From Orientallactaga sibirica (lineage: Eukaryota > Chordata > Mammalia > Rodentia > Dipodidae): a DNA stretch of 64,000 bases. The stretch lies in assembly GCA_036365145.1 (NCBI GenBank), contig JAEOAD010000052.1, positions 15,556,501 to 15,620,500 on the forward strand. Direction: 5' to 3'. Below the pieces are notes generated by a model. That model had not been told where the DNA came from and made no database searches. It saw only the letters and a list, made by a program, of their open reading frames with translations. Of this stretch, positions 13,480-23,951 are shown one piece after another. Position 1 is the first letter of the stretch. Every line of letters starts with the position of its first letter. The translations under genes were made by a program, and so were the position numbers.

Positions 13480-13779
13480 GCAAGGCAGGGTTTCACTCTG
13501 CTTCAGGCTGACCTGGAATTAACTATGTAGTCTCGGGGTGGCCTCAAATTTACGGTGATCCTCCTACCTCTGCCTCCCAAGTGCTGGGATTAAAGGTGTG
13601 TGCCACCACGGCCGGCCCCAACTTTTTTTTTAATGTGTAGCCCAGGCTGGCCTCGAATTCCTGATCCTCTTGCCTCTCTCTGCCTCTTCAGCAATATCCT
13701 ACCAGCCTGTGCCACTACAACCAGCTGTCATCAATTGTTTTCTTTTTTAAAAAATATTTATTTATTTATTAAGAGAAAG

Positions 13780-13810
<31 letters not shown>

Positions 13811-16800
13811 ATGGGCGCACCAGAGCCTCCAGCCACTGCAAACGAACTCCAGATGCATGCGCCCCCTTGTGCATCTGGCTCACGTGGGTCCTAGAGAGTT
13901 GAACCGGGATCCTCTGGCTTTGCAGGCAAATGCCTTAACTGCTAAGCCATCTCTCCAGCCCTTTTTTTTTTTCTTTTTTCGCATCAATTTTTAAAAATTT
14001 ATTTATTGAGCCAGGCATGGTGGCACAGGTCTTTAATCCCAGCACTCGGGAGGCAGAGAGAGGAGGATCACCGTGACTTTGAGGCCACCCTGAGACTGAG
14101 ACTACATAATGAATTCCAGGTCACCGTGGACTGGAGTGAGATCCTATGTTAAAAAGGCAAAAAAAAATTATTGACAATTTTTGTACATGTATATAATTAT
14201 ATAATGTTTTTTTTTTCGAGGTAGGGTCTCACTCTGGCTCAGGCTGACCTGGAATTCACTATGGAGTCTCAGGGTGGCCTTGAACTCTTGGCGATCTTCC
14301 TACCTCTGCCTCCCAAGTGCTGGGTAAAGGCGTGAGCCACCACGCCAGGCTTTTTTCAATATAATGCATTTTGATCATATTTGCCTCCTATTGCCTTCTC
14401 TTGTCCCCACCCCTTCTTGCGGAGTCTTTCTTCCCAGCTTGTTCCCACTTCTATTTCAATTTTTTTTTTTTTTTGGTGACCCACTGAGCCTAATTAGGAT
14501 TGCTTGCATGAACATGGGTGGGAGGTTATTTACTGGATTATGGGCAGTTTACTACTGACTACCCCACTGAAGAAAATGTTTTCCTTTTTCTCAGCAAAGG
14601 ATATTTTCAATTTAATTTTTTTTTAACTTTTCAAATTTTTGTTTCCTGGGGGACATGGTGGTAACACATCTTTAATCCCAGCCCTTAAGAGCCTGAAGCA
14701 GGAGAATTGCTATGATATTGAGACCAGCCTGGGATACATGGTGAAGTAAGGCCCTGCTCCAGAAACAAAAAACAAACAAAAAAATTGCTCTCTGGTTGTC
14801 TAGTTAGCTTGATGGCATAAAATCACAATTTCCCCAAATTCTTGTTGCCAATTACAGCAGGTGTTAGGACAGAAAATACTGGAAGCATCTAACTATTTTA
14901 CAGGATAGATAGACTACAGTCTAGTCATAACAATGGGACACTATGTAGCTACTTGAAGCAGAAAATAGAGCTGGGTTTGGTGGTTTGTACTTATGATCCA
15001 GCACCTTCGAGGCTGAGATAGTAGGATCTTGAGTTCAAGGCCAGTCTGGCCTATTTAATAAATTCTAGGCCAGTCTGGGTGATAGAGTGAGACTATATCA
15101 TAAAAGCAAAATAGGGCTGGAGAGATGGCTTAGCAGGTAAGGCACTTGCTTATGAAGCCTAAGGACCCATGTTCAACTCTCCAGGTCCCACATAAGGCAG
15201 ACACAAAGTGACGCAAGTGCACAAGGTTGCACATGTGTACTAGGTGATGCACATGTCTGGAGTTTGATTATAGTTGCTAGAGGCCCTGGTGCACCAATTC
15301 ATTTTCCCTCCCTCTCTCTCTCTCTCATAAAAAAGGCCAGTCTGTTGGGCTTGCCTCAATAATAATAAAATAATAATAATAATAATAAAGCAAAATAAAA
15401 CAGAAGACACAAATGTGTGGAAATGGAGCAATCACAAATAGGAATAAGTAAACAAAGGTGATTAGTTCAGTGTGAGTCCCTGTGTGAAAGCATGTACTTA
15501 TGTGTGGAAATTTCTAAATGGATTCCCCCCAAAAATGGGTCATGGTGGTTTCTATTTGGGGAAAGGAACTGAGGGTCTGGAATTAGTGGCAGATTCATTT
15601 CCCATGATATAAACTCCTATGGTGTTTGAAAAAAACATACACATGAAATTTTAAATGTGATATACTGGTGTCACTTTCATAGCTGTTAACTTTCTAAGCA
15701 ATGTTCTAAAGGTTTTCTCCTGAGTGATTTGAAGGCAGAGGAACTTAAAGTCCTATTCTTATTGCCATACTTAGAAAACAGACAATCTGATTATGCCCAG
15801 AGTTGTCAAAGTGTGGAGGCAATGTGTGAAAAACTAAATATGCTCATCTTTCAGACAGAGAGCTGCTGAGGTCTGAGATGTGTAGATGTGGGTGCAGCTG
15901 GGTAACTGGGTCAGCCTCCCCCAGACCCTCCCAAATAAAGCCGAGAGCGATGAGCTGTCCGCTCTCCTCTCCAAGGAGGGCGAGGACTCTGCACTTTCCT
16001 TGGTACTCACCACTGAAGACCTGCAGATCCTTGCCAGAGCTCTAGGAATCATATTACCTCCCAAGTAGCCTGCACAGGGTTGGGTCTTGTTTAAGACAGG
16101 GCCTCCATATGTTGCCCAGGCTGGCCACAGACTGATCCTCCAACCTCAGCCTCCAGAGTAGCTGGGACTATTGGCGTGGACCACCACACCTGGCTCTTGC
16201 ACAGGTGTGACCCAAACCATTCCTGGGTCTTGCTGGGCTCAGATCAACATTCTACAGCTTCTTACTTATCTTTTGGCCTTCATGTGAGGCCTGTTCTGGT
16301 CCTTGCGCAGGTAAACTGTGGCTTACACATCCATATTCTAGTCCGTTTTCACAGGACAGTTTTCTTTGCTTCCCAAACTTCTCTTTGACTTTCACGTATT
16401 TCAGCTTTCAGCAAGGGGGCATTTCAGTATACATTCATGAGAAAGGATGGCAAAATCTTTATGCCTTTCCCTCCCAGACTTCTTAGCCTGAAAGACTTCA
16501 GTTATTTAGACCAAAGGAAAAACCAAGTTGATGAGCAAGGCATAGTTGCTACGTAGTCCAGGCTGGCCTCAAAGCTCCTGGAAATCCTCCTACTTCAGTC
16601 TTTGAGTTCTGGACTTATGGGTATATACCACCACCATACCTGAAGAGAGGTTTTTTTTTCTCCTTTTTCTTTTGTTTTTTTGAGGTAGGGGCAGCTCTAG
16701 TACAGGATGACCTGGAATTCACTGTGTAGTCTCAGGGTGACCTTGCACTCACAGCGATCCACCTACCTCTGCCTTCCTGAGGGCTGGGATTAAAGGCCAC

Positions 16801-17811
16801 CACGCCCACACTTGGCTTGATTTTTTTTTTTTTTTTTTTTTTTTTGAGATATAGTCTCATGTAGCTCCCAACTGGCCTCAAACTCCCTATGCGGCTGAAG
16901 TGAACTTTGAAGTTTTGATCCTCCTGACTGCACTGCCTTAGTGCTGGGAAGTTGTGCCCATCAAGTTTGCCTGATTTATGCAGTGCTGTGGCTTTGTGCA
17001 TGGTAAGTAAGTACTCTACTGATTACTGAAGAGCCAACCTGACTCCATTTTAACAGCAAGAGCCATTTTGATCTAATGACTAAGTTAAGTGTCTGTTTCT
17101 CTAAGTTTCTACGTCTGAGCTGGGGCCACACATTGTTCCCTGGTTACTGTTCCCAGGATGTGTATTGTAATGTTCCGGGAAGTCGTTTAACTGTAACGGC
17201 TGGTCTGCTTCTGTCACCACACTTGCTTGCCTCTGAGAACCCCCTACCCTGTGATTTCTATGGTTTTACCCTATGAAAAGAGCCTGAGAGCCGGGCGTGG
17301 TGGCGCACGCCTTTAATCCCAGCACTTGGAAGGCAGAGGTAGGAGCATCGATATGAGTTTGAGGCTACCCTGAGAATACAGAGTGAATTCCAGGTCAGCC
17401 TGAGCTAGAGTGAGACCCTACTTTGAAAAACAACAACAACAACAACAACAAAAAAAGAGCCTGAGAAGCTGACTCGGGGCTGCTCTCTACACCCCGCCTT
17501 AGGGAGGCAGCCGCTGGACCTGCTCTATTGTGCACAATTAAAAGCTTTGCTTCAAGGCTGGAGAGATGGCTTAGGGGTTAAGGCTCCTGCCTCCTAAGCC
17601 TAAGAACGCTGGTTCCAATCTCCAGCAGTTCCAATCTCCAGCGGTTCCAATCTCCAGGTCCCATGTTTAGCCAGATGCAAAGTGACGCAAGGGCGCAATG
17701 CCGCACTTGACCACAAGGGGGTGCACACATCTGGATTTTGTTCTCAGCAGCTGAGAGGCTGCTGGCACTCCCATCTCTATCTGTCTTCCTCTCCCTCTCT
17801 CTCTCTCTCTC

Positions 17812-17855
<44 letters not shown>

Positions 17856-20683
17856 TTGCTTCAATTTGGCCATAATTTGTGGTTGGTGGTCTTTATTCTC
17901 GCAAATTCTGTTTTTTTGTTTTGTTTTGTTTTTTGTTTTTCGAGGTAGGGTTTCACTCTGGTCCAGGCTGACCTGGAATTAACTACGTAGTCTCAGGGTG
18001 GCCTTGAACTCATGGTGATCCTCCTACCTCTACCTCCCTAGTGCTGGGATTAAAGGCGTGCACCACCACGCTGGCTTATTCTCGCGAATTCTGGATTAAC
18101 AATTACATCCCAGCCTTTTTAAAAGAATTGAGGGGGCTGGAGATATGTCTCAGTTGGTAAGACACTTTCACACAAAAGCTAACCCTTTGGGTTCGATTCC
18201 CCAGTAGCTACATAAAGCCAGCAGCACAATGTAGCCTATGTATCTGGAGTTCATGTACAGTGGCTAGAAGCCCTGGCGTGCCCATTCTTATCTCTGTCTC
18301 TCTTCTCTCTCTCTCTCTGCTTGCAGATAAGTAAATAAAAATATGTTTTAAAAATTGAGATGGGTGTGGTGGTATATGCTTTCATTATTATTATTATTTG
18401 TTGTTGTTTTTCTAAGTAGGGTCTCACTCTTGCCCGGACTGGCCTTCAACTCATGGTGATCATCCTACCTCTGCCTCCTGAGTGCTGGGATTAAAGGTGT
18501 GTGCCACCACTCTTGGCTTTATTTATGTTGTTTTTATTTTTATTTTTATTTATTTTTATTTTTATTTTTTTGGTTTTTCGAGGTAGGGTCTCACTCTAGT
18601 TCAGGCTGACCTGGAATTCACTATGTAGTCTCAGGGTGGCCTTGAACTCAAGGCAATCCTCCTACCTCTGCCTCCCGAGTGCTGGGATTAAAGGCGTGAG
18701 CCACCACGCCCGGTTTATGTTGTTTTTAAAGACAGGGCCTCAAACTCCCTATGTAGCTGAGATGACCATGAACTCCTACCTGATGCTGCTACTTCCATCT
18801 CTCAAGTGCTGGGAGTACAGCTATGAACCATCACTCCCAGGTAGTCTTTTGTTTGCTTTTATTTTTGAAATGAGTGGCCAAAATGGTATCGGTGACCTCA
18901 CTGAGTTCGGCTTGGTCTTGTGACCACACAGACACCCAAACTGGCTGCACTTCTGGGAAGTACAACTTCTCCCTCTGCCTTCTGTCTGCTTGTCGAATCA
19001 CCTTGATACCTTTTAGCTCACAGGCCTCTTTATTAACTTTGGAAGGGTCAAACGCATGCATTGAAATTGGATTGAAGGATTTCTAGTCCCCTGGCTCACT
19101 ATGTCTAACCCCCTTCCAGTGGATGCCTGGAGCTCTGCCTTAAGTACGCGTAGCTCTTCTGTCATGGGCTTTCTCACAGGTTGACTATTATTACTTAGAT
19201 TTTATTTTTTTATTTTTATTTTTTTTAATTATTGTTTTTTATTGACAACTTTTATACTTACATACAAAAAAACCCACCTGATATTTCCCTCCCCTCCCCC
19301 CATTCCACTTTAGAACTCCAGTGTCCGTCATAACCCCTCCCTCTCTCCATTAGTCTCTCTTTTAATTTGATGATATCATCTTTTTCTTCTATTTTGAGGG
19401 TCTTGCGGAGGTATTGCTAGGCACTGCAAGGTCATGGATATCGAGGCCAATTTCTGTCTGGGCAGTTGCATTGTAAGAGGTCATACCCTTCCTTTGGCTC
19501 TTCCATTCTATCCGCCCCCTCTTCCGCAATGGTCCCTGAGCCTTGGAGGGTGTGACAGAGGTGTTTCAGTGCTGGGCACTCCTCCATCCCTTTAGATTTT
19601 ATTTTAATTTTGCTTTTTGAGACAGAGTTTTGCTAGGTAGCCCCGACTAGCCTGGAACTATGTAGCCCAAGCTGGTCTCAAAATAATGGTAATCTTCCTG
19701 CCTCAGTCTCCTGGGTGCTGGGATTACACCCAGCAATTTTTTTTTTTCTGAAATAGGGTCTCATTCTAGCTATGGCTGACCTGGAACTCACTCTGTAGTC
19801 CAGACTGACCTCGAACTCATGCCCTCAGTTTCCCAAGTGCTAGGATTAAAGGTGTGTGCCACCACATCAAGCTATTTTGGGTGAGGAGGGGATTGAGGTA
19901 GGGTCTCACTGTAGCACAGGCTGACGGAATTCACTATGTAGTCTCAGGCTGGCCTCGAACTCATAGCGATCCTCCTATCTCAGTCTCCCGCGTGTTGGGA
20001 TTAAAGGCTATTTTTTTTTTTTTTTTTTGGTTTTGCGAGGTAGGGTCTCACTCTAGCCCAGGCTGACCTGGAATTCACTGTGTAGTCTCGGTGATCCTCC
20101 TACCTCTGCCTCCCAAGTGCTGGAATTAAAGGCGTGCGCCACCATGCCCGGCCTTAAAGGCTATTTTTAAAAAGTATATTTCAATATTTCACCGGTCTCT
20201 TCCCCAGAGCTTGCGTACGCAAAGATGTTAAAGCCTCAACTGTTAACAAAGGTGAGTACCGGCTCCCACAAAGCCCACATGGGACCACCCTTCCCTCTCA
20301 GTTTTGGCTTGTGCCCTGTAGATCCCACCTTGTGGCTGCCCTGAACACTGACTTCGCTCACCAGCCCCAGGACAGCTGCTGACTCATGCTGACTCTGGGA
20401 TCCCAGCTCTTCTGCTCCTCAGCCACCAACAGTCCCAGTGCCTCCCAGAGCCCTCTTCCCGCAGGGTCTCTCTCAGTGTGCCCCCTTGGTCCAGTACGCT
20501 TGCTGCTGAGCCCACCTGAAAGACGTCATTGGCACACTTGCGGCACAGGTTGTGCTGGCAGGGCAGGATCACCACGGGTTTGGAGAACATCTCCAGGCAG
20601 ATGGGGCAGATGAGCTGCTTCTCCAGGTTGTCCATACTGTGCGCATCCCCTAGCAGTGGCTTGAACCCCACGGTGAAGTTCAT
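5658..20683 (-). CDS. TRIM54: TRIM54 (MuRF3), 5' three coding exons, partial
   Basis: Muscle-specific RING-finger E3 ubiquitin ligase. By family knowledge it acts at the sarcomere and microtubules of striated muscle, with TRIM55 and TRIM63. Three exons give residues 1-171 in one continuous frame with matching splice phases. The C3HC4 RING uses C26, C29, C42, H44, C47, C50, C78 and C81. The MuRF family-conserved segment follows ([20 protein letters not shown]), then a B-box 2 from about C126 to the edge of the visible part. The start [19 protein letters not shown] distinguishes TRIM54 from TRIM63 and TRIM55. The coiled-coil, COS box and acidic tail (roughly the second half of a protein of about 358 residues) are not found in the 5.6 kb to the left, so they lie beyond the window edge. 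Intron 1 is 13.8 kb and intron 2 is 736 bp. Neighbour DNAJC5G lies upstream on the same strand, as in human. All metal ligands seen are intact. Confidence 0.96.
5830..6565. other. TRIM54 intron 2 with B2a and LTR fragment
   Basis: Plus-strand B2a at 6034-6242, flanked by near-identical ATTCCAGGG copies. LTR fragment at 6370-6506. The rest is unclassified. Confidence 0.75.
6370..6506 (+). mobile_element. ERV LTR 3' fragment
   Basis: Shares AATAAA (6437) plus the following 65 bp or so with the LTR at 207-532 (CTGTAGAGATCAAGTCCAGT onward), same orientation, end CTTACA. It lies 60 bp from TRIM54 exon 2. Confidence 0.65.
6566..6738 (-). CDS. TRIM54: TRIM54 coding exon 2
   Basis: The acceptor AG is at 6740-6739 and the donor GTGAGC begins at 6565. 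Encodes residues 57-113 plus two bases of the codon for R114. It holds the last RING ligands C78 and C81 and the MuRF family-conserved segment. Confidence 0.96.
6815..7147. repeat. B1 remnants
   Basis: Eroded minus-strand B1 at 6815-6900 and a plus-strand B1 at 6986-7147. Confidence 0.75.
7148..7764. other. Unclassified TRIM54 intron 1 sequence
   Basis: Purine-rich, ending in a pyrimidine tract (7700-7764). It has a 60-codon plus-strand ORF at 7336-7518 with no recognisable similarity. Probably non-coding. Confidence 0.5.
7765..8378 (-). repeat. B2a, CT microsatellite, B1, B2a
   Basis: B2a 7770-7972, (TTTC)n then (TC)n 7976-8055, B1 8060-8195, B2a 8205-8378. 8379-8578 holds nothing recognised. 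Confidence 0.85.
8579..9265 (+). repeat. Four SINEs head to tail
   Basis: B1 8579-8736, B1 8740-8897, B2a 8898-9119 with a 30-base A tail, B1 (5' truncated) 9120-9265. Each starts in the A tail of the one before. 9266-9735 is unclassified. Confidence 0.88.
9722..10158 (+). repeat. B1 and B2a inserted at one target
   Basis: B1 9737-9915 and B2a 9925-10137. AAAATGTA(ACAAT) occurs before, between and after them (9723, 9918, 10147), showing successive insertion into the same site. 10159-10800 is unclassified. Confidence 0.82.
10801..11510 (+). repeat. Three B1 copies and a B2a
   Basis: B1 10801-10950, older diverged B1 10966-11101, B1 11113-11280, B2a 11288-11492. AGACAAAACA flanks the last two. 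11511-11695 is unclassified. Confidence 0.82.
11697..12420. repeat. B1 copies and remnants
   Basis: Minus B1 11697-11855. Plus-strand diverged B1 pieces at 12010-12135 and 12150-12250, and a B1 at 12257-12420. 11856-12009 is unclassified. Confidence 0.72.
12421..13065. other. Unclassified TRIM54 intron 1 sequence
   Basis: About 640 bp without recognised repeats or exons. Short ORFs only. Confidence 0.5.
13069..14352. repeat. SINE cluster with fold-back B2
   Basis: 13069-13195 is a B2 head followed by inverted B2 sequence. 13276-13435 holds B1 and B2 fragments. Minus B1 13441-13616 with a 36-base T tract. Old minus B1 13628-13730. Minus B2a 13750-13962. Plus B1 14010-14168. Minus B1 14206-14352. 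Confidence 0.78.
14353..14625 (-). mobile_element. LINE-1 3' end
   Basis: On the plus strand it reads GACCCACTGAGCCTAATTAG, then GCTTGCATGAACATGGGTGG, then CACTGAAGAAAATG. These resemble the 3' region of rodent L1 (Lx type), a severely 5'-truncated copy. Confidence 0.7.
14645..15400 (+). repeat. Old B1, B1, B2 and (AAT)n
   Basis: Diverged B1 14648-14785, diverged B1 14968-15105, B2 15114-15336, then AAT-rich tail 15355-15400. 14786-14965 is unclassified. Confidence 0.7.
15401..16075. other. Unclassified, possible LTR remnant at the right end
   Basis: 15880-16070 has AATAAA in a GC-richer block with CACTGAAGACCTGCAG, which could be an LTR R/U5. A 60-codon plus ORF at 15886 has no recognised match. 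15660-15790 may be an eroded MIR. Confidence 0.35.
16076..17034 (-). repeat. Diverged B1-family copies
   Basis: 16076-16200, 16545-16645, 16650-16820 and 16822-17000 are antisense 7SL-derived SINEs of different ages. 16201-16544 is unclassified. Confidence 0.65.
17035..18110 (+). mobile_element. Probable ERV LTR split by three SINE insertions
   Basis: LTR-like sequence with ATTAAA at about 17540 and a U5-like CTTTATTCTCGC end. It is interrupted by a plus B1 (17289-17452, duplications 17276-17288 and 17453-17465), a plus B2b (17556-17855, TTGCTTCAA on both sides) and a minus B1 (17911-18075, 18-bp duplications with one mismatch at 17893 and 18076). Family not named. Confidence 0.65.
18125..18845. 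repeat. B2a and three B1 copies
   Basis: Plus B2a 18131-18352. Minus B1 18398-18518. Minus B1 18560-18713 between TTTATGTTGTTTTTA duplications. Old minus B1 18720-18842. Confidence 0.8.
18846..19204. other. Unclassified with a minus-strand open frame
   Basis: A 76-codon minus ORF (18831-19061) has protein-like composition ([17 protein letters not shown]) but I do not recognise it. It might be a decayed retrocopy. Confidence 0.3.
19205..19600 (-). mobile_element. L1-like dispersed repeat, copy 1
   Basis: Shares an ordered series of segments with 57355-57609 (CTCCCTCTCTCCATTAGTCT, AGGTCATGGATATC, CTTCCTTTGGCTCTT), same orientation. Resembles an L1 3' region. Minus orientation is inferred from the T-rich left end. 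Confidence 0.5.
19605..20160 (-). repeat. Four antisense B1 copies
   Basis: Old B1 19605-19735, B1 19737-19875, B1 19880-20003, and a younger B1 20010-20155 flanked by AAAGGCTATTTTT on both sides. Confidence 0.75.
20161..20515. other. TRIM54 intron 1, 5' end
   Basis: Non-repetitive sequence next to the exon 1 donor. Nothing recognised. Confidence 0.5.
20516..20683 (-). CDS. TRIM54: TRIM54 coding exon 1 (start codon and RING N-half)
   Basis: 56 codons from ATG at 20683-20681 to a CAG|GTGGGC donor at 20515-20514, ending in phase 0. It carries RING ligands C26, C29, C42, H44, C47 and C50. The start is chosen by match to the known MuRF3 N-terminus. Confidence 0.97.
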
Positions 20684-21837
20684 CCCTCGGCGCTCTTGCC
20701 TGCCCTGGCTGTGGCCCTGGTCCTGGCCTTCTCACTGTTTCTGCACCCTTCCTACCTCACTTCAGGCCGTCTGCTGATTCGTAGGTCCCTTCTATTGCTC
20801 CCTCTTGAAATAGCACTGCTTTATCTCCTGTCCCTTCCTCTAGTAGCTCTGGCTGTCTCCAGACACTTTGTCTCTACCTGTTGCTCAGAATTCTCAGCAG
20901 ATACTTGTTGTATCCCTCCCTCAAGTCTCCTCTTGTCACTCTCGCATTCACTCTGCCACTCTGGGCAGCACTGTTTGTCCCTTACTCCCTAGGGAAGAGA
21001 TTAATATTACGGTGGGGGTGGGGAGACAAGGGGCATCTGTGTGACATTCCAACTCCCAATTTAGCTCATGTAAGGCGAGCCACAGCTGTCATGGACTGAG
21101 TAACCCTGACTCACTCAGGAACAGGCAACTCCCTTGAACAAGAGTGGATGTGTCCGCTTATGGGGGAAGGTGGGTCATCAAAAGTGTGGGGGTCTCCCTT
21201 GATGTCACTCAGCAGGTTCCTGTGAACCCTGTCCCCCAGGATCTGCTTTGAGCACCTTCTTCTGGACAGTGACATGGTCTCTAAACCAGCCTTGAGAGAC
21301 ACCACACGAGGCTCAGGGTGGGATGGAAGGTCTGGCTGGACCTGCAGACAGTGCTGGTCTCCTCCACAGGTTCAGCCAGAGACGCAGGTCCTCCTCCTCA
21401 AGATCAGGTGATTCAGAAGAGCATCAAGCGCCTCCTATCCCACACGTCTGGCCCATGTTTGTTCTTGCCCAGCCCTTTTTAGGTCACCCTAGAAAAGCAG
21501 TTCAAGATGCAAGAGGTGGCTGCGATTCCAGGCCTGAACCTGCATCATGAAGTGTGCGGACCCAGTGTACAGCCTTATCACTGAGGCCTCTGTGAGACCT
21601 TTCAGTTTGCTTGGGAGCTGGGCAGAAAGGATCTGAATACCAGGGACCTATTTTGGGCCTGAAGGAATCAGTCTCCAGGGAAGTCTTAGAGCACTGACAA
21701 AGTCACTGTCACCAGGCTGCAGAAGTGGTCCCTGCCCTATTCTCCATGTCAGGCTCATTCCAGATGTGAGCACACCAGTCACTGGTCTTTTTCTTTTTTT
21801 GGCCACTTTCTCTATCCTGTGCATAATTTGTCTTTTT
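20684..21837. promoter_or_regulatory. TRIM54: Region upstream of TRIM54 start codon
   Basis: About 1.1 kb free of SINEs directly upstream of the TRIM54 ATG, so the 5' UTR and promoter should lie here. A CAGCTG E-box is at about 21083. No clear TATA box was found. The role is positional inference. Confidence 0.4.
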
Positions 21838-22322
21838 TTTTGTTTTTGTTTTTGTTTTTGTTTTTTCTTTTTTGTTTTTGTTTTTCGAGGTAGGGTCTCA
21901 TTCTGGTCCAGGCTGACCTGGAATTAACTATGTAGTCTCAGGGTGGCCTCAAACTCATGGCAATCCTCCTACCTCTGCCTCCCGAGTGCTGGGATTAAAG
22001 GCGTGCACTACCACGCCTGGCAATTTGTCTTTTTTTTAAATTTTTTTTTATTATTTTATTTATTTTTTGGAGAGAGACACAGAGAGAGACAGAGAGAGAG
22101 GGAGAGGAAGACATAGAGATGGGCGTGCCAGCAGTCTCTCAGCTGCTGTGAACAAAATCCAGATGCATGCGCCCCCTTGTGGTCAAGTGCGGCATTGCGC
22201 CCTTGTGTCACTTTGCATCTGGCTAAACGTGGGACCTGGAGATTGGAACCGCTGGAGATTGGAACCAGCATTCTTAGGCTTAGGAGGCAGGTGCCTTAAC
22301 CTCTAAGCCATCTCTCCAGCCC
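21838..22322 (-). repeat. B1 and B2b inserted into one target
   Basis: B1 about 21884-22020 and B2b 22060-22321. AATTTGTCTTTTTTT occurs at about 21824, 22022 and 22324. The B2b holds two copies of a 16-bp unit (22236-22267). Confidence 0.82.
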
Positions 22323-23420
22323 CAATTTGTCTTTTTTTAAGCCTAACATTTATATGCACTGGGATTAGACACAACCTCTTTTATTTATTGACAGTCCTTA
22401 TCCCTTCTTCCAGGGAGAGAAGTGTGAAGGGTGCTTAGGTTCTGAATCCACATGGAGGATAAAGAAATGTTATGGAGAGGATGCCAGGCCAACAGCACAA
22501 AGAGGCAAGAGCAGAGGGGTCTACATAGTACAATATTTTCCCATCACTTGTTTCATGCCCCTGTATTAAGAACAAGTTATATGGTGATCAGCTTGCTGCA
22601 GTGTGGTGAAAGATGGAAACACTGACACACAGGCTATGGCCAGCTTACAGGACCAAGGCTGATAACTGTTGCCACAATGGGACTGAAGTCCATGGGGAAG
22701 CCAAGATGGAGTGGCTATGCATAAACCCCAAATGTATTCATACATCTCCCAAGTTCACTCAGGAATGAGGCTACAATGCCAGAGGTATGCGTACCCAAAG
22801 GAGGTAAGACTAGTCTCCCAAAGGTGTACTGCTTAGGGATGAGCTCTTGGTGCTAGCAGTGTTAACTGGTGCAGCAGTTATCAGGAATTTGGTGGCTCAG
22901 GGACCTTCCAGACATCAGCTCCAGTGCCAAGGCAGGCAGGCACAGGAAAAAGAACCCAAGGAAAAGTCTGCCACCACCTGCCTGAGACCTCATGCGCACA
23001 GGGATGTGAGAGACGGTCTCTGAAGATTGAAAGTGAAACTAGGGCTTGAAAGAAGAGAAGTTGTGAGACTGTTTGGTGAGGGTCAGTGGTACCCTTGTGG
23101 GCAGCGATGGTGCCTTTACTGGACTGGATGCCATCAATGCTTCTGAAGGGATTCTTACACGAAGAGGAGTCAAATCAGGGTCAATGTCAGGACAGGGGAA
23201 TTGCTCCTTTCTGTGATGTGTCCAGCAGACTAGTCAGCAGAAGGTGCCCTCACTGGGACAGCATCTAATGGCAGAAATGGTTGGTACCTTATTACCCAGA
23301 AGGAATGATTATTTCTATGATATAAAGCACAAGCCCTCTATGCAAAGATGTAAAACACCTGGAGCCAACGCTATAAGGATATTCTTTCCATTGATACCCA
23401 TCTTGAGTACTTTAAAAGAG
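22323..23420. other. Unclassified intergenic sequence
   Basis: 1.1 kb between TRIM54 and DNAJC5G with no recognised repeat, exon or open frame of interest. It could hold the DNAJC5G 3' UTR (AATAAA on minus at about 22380). Confidence 0.4.
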
Positions 23421-23425
23421 TCACG

Positions 23426-23845
23426 TGGTCTGGAGAGGTGGTTTAGTGGTTAAGGCACTTGCCTGCGAAGCCTAAGGACCCCAGGTTCGATTACACAATA
23501 CCCACATAAGCCAGATGCACAAGGTGGTGCATGTATCTGGAGTTTGTTCGCAGTGGCTAGAGATCCTGGTATGCTCATTCTCTCTCTCTAGCTGCCGTTT
23601 CTCTCTCCCAAATAAATAAACAAATTAAATTTAAAAAAACAGGGCTGGAGAAATGGCTTAGCGGTTAAGGCACATGCCTGAGAAGCCTGTTCAATTCTCC
23701 AGATCCCACGTAAACCAGATGCACATGGTGGTGCATGCTTCTGGAGTTCGTTTGCAGTGGCTAGAGGCCCTGGTGTGCCCATTTTCACTCTCTCTCTCCC
23801 TTTCTGTGGCTCAAATAAATAAATATAAAAAATTAAAAAAATAAA
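23426..23845 (+). repeat. Two B2a SINEs in tandem
   Basis: 23426-23634 and 23641-23845, both with AATAAATAAA tails, directly downstream of the DNAJC5G stop codon. Confidence 0.88.
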
Positions 23846-23901
23846 TGATTCTCTACCCTTTACCATTGCTGCCTTTGTTTACATACCTCACTCTTCATCT
23901 T

Positions 23902-23951
23902 CTATTCAGAATCTTCATTATCTTCAACATTTTTAAAGTTACGTTTTGCTC
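23902..23951 (-). CDS. DNAJC5G: DNAJC5G last coding exon (acidic C-terminus)
   Basis: Acceptor CCATCATAG precedes 23951. Joined to the preceding G it reads [16 protein letters not shown] then TAG at 23904-23902. This matches the human gamma C-terminus in pattern and length (GAK, then F, then an acidic tail). Phase fits the upstream donor exactly. Confidence 0.78.

Noticed and set aside
13600..13902. Many 60-130 codon ORFs with [23 protein letters not shown] or SLSLSLSL peptides
   Set aside because: These recur wherever B2 or B1 SINEs occur and are translations of the repeats, not genes.
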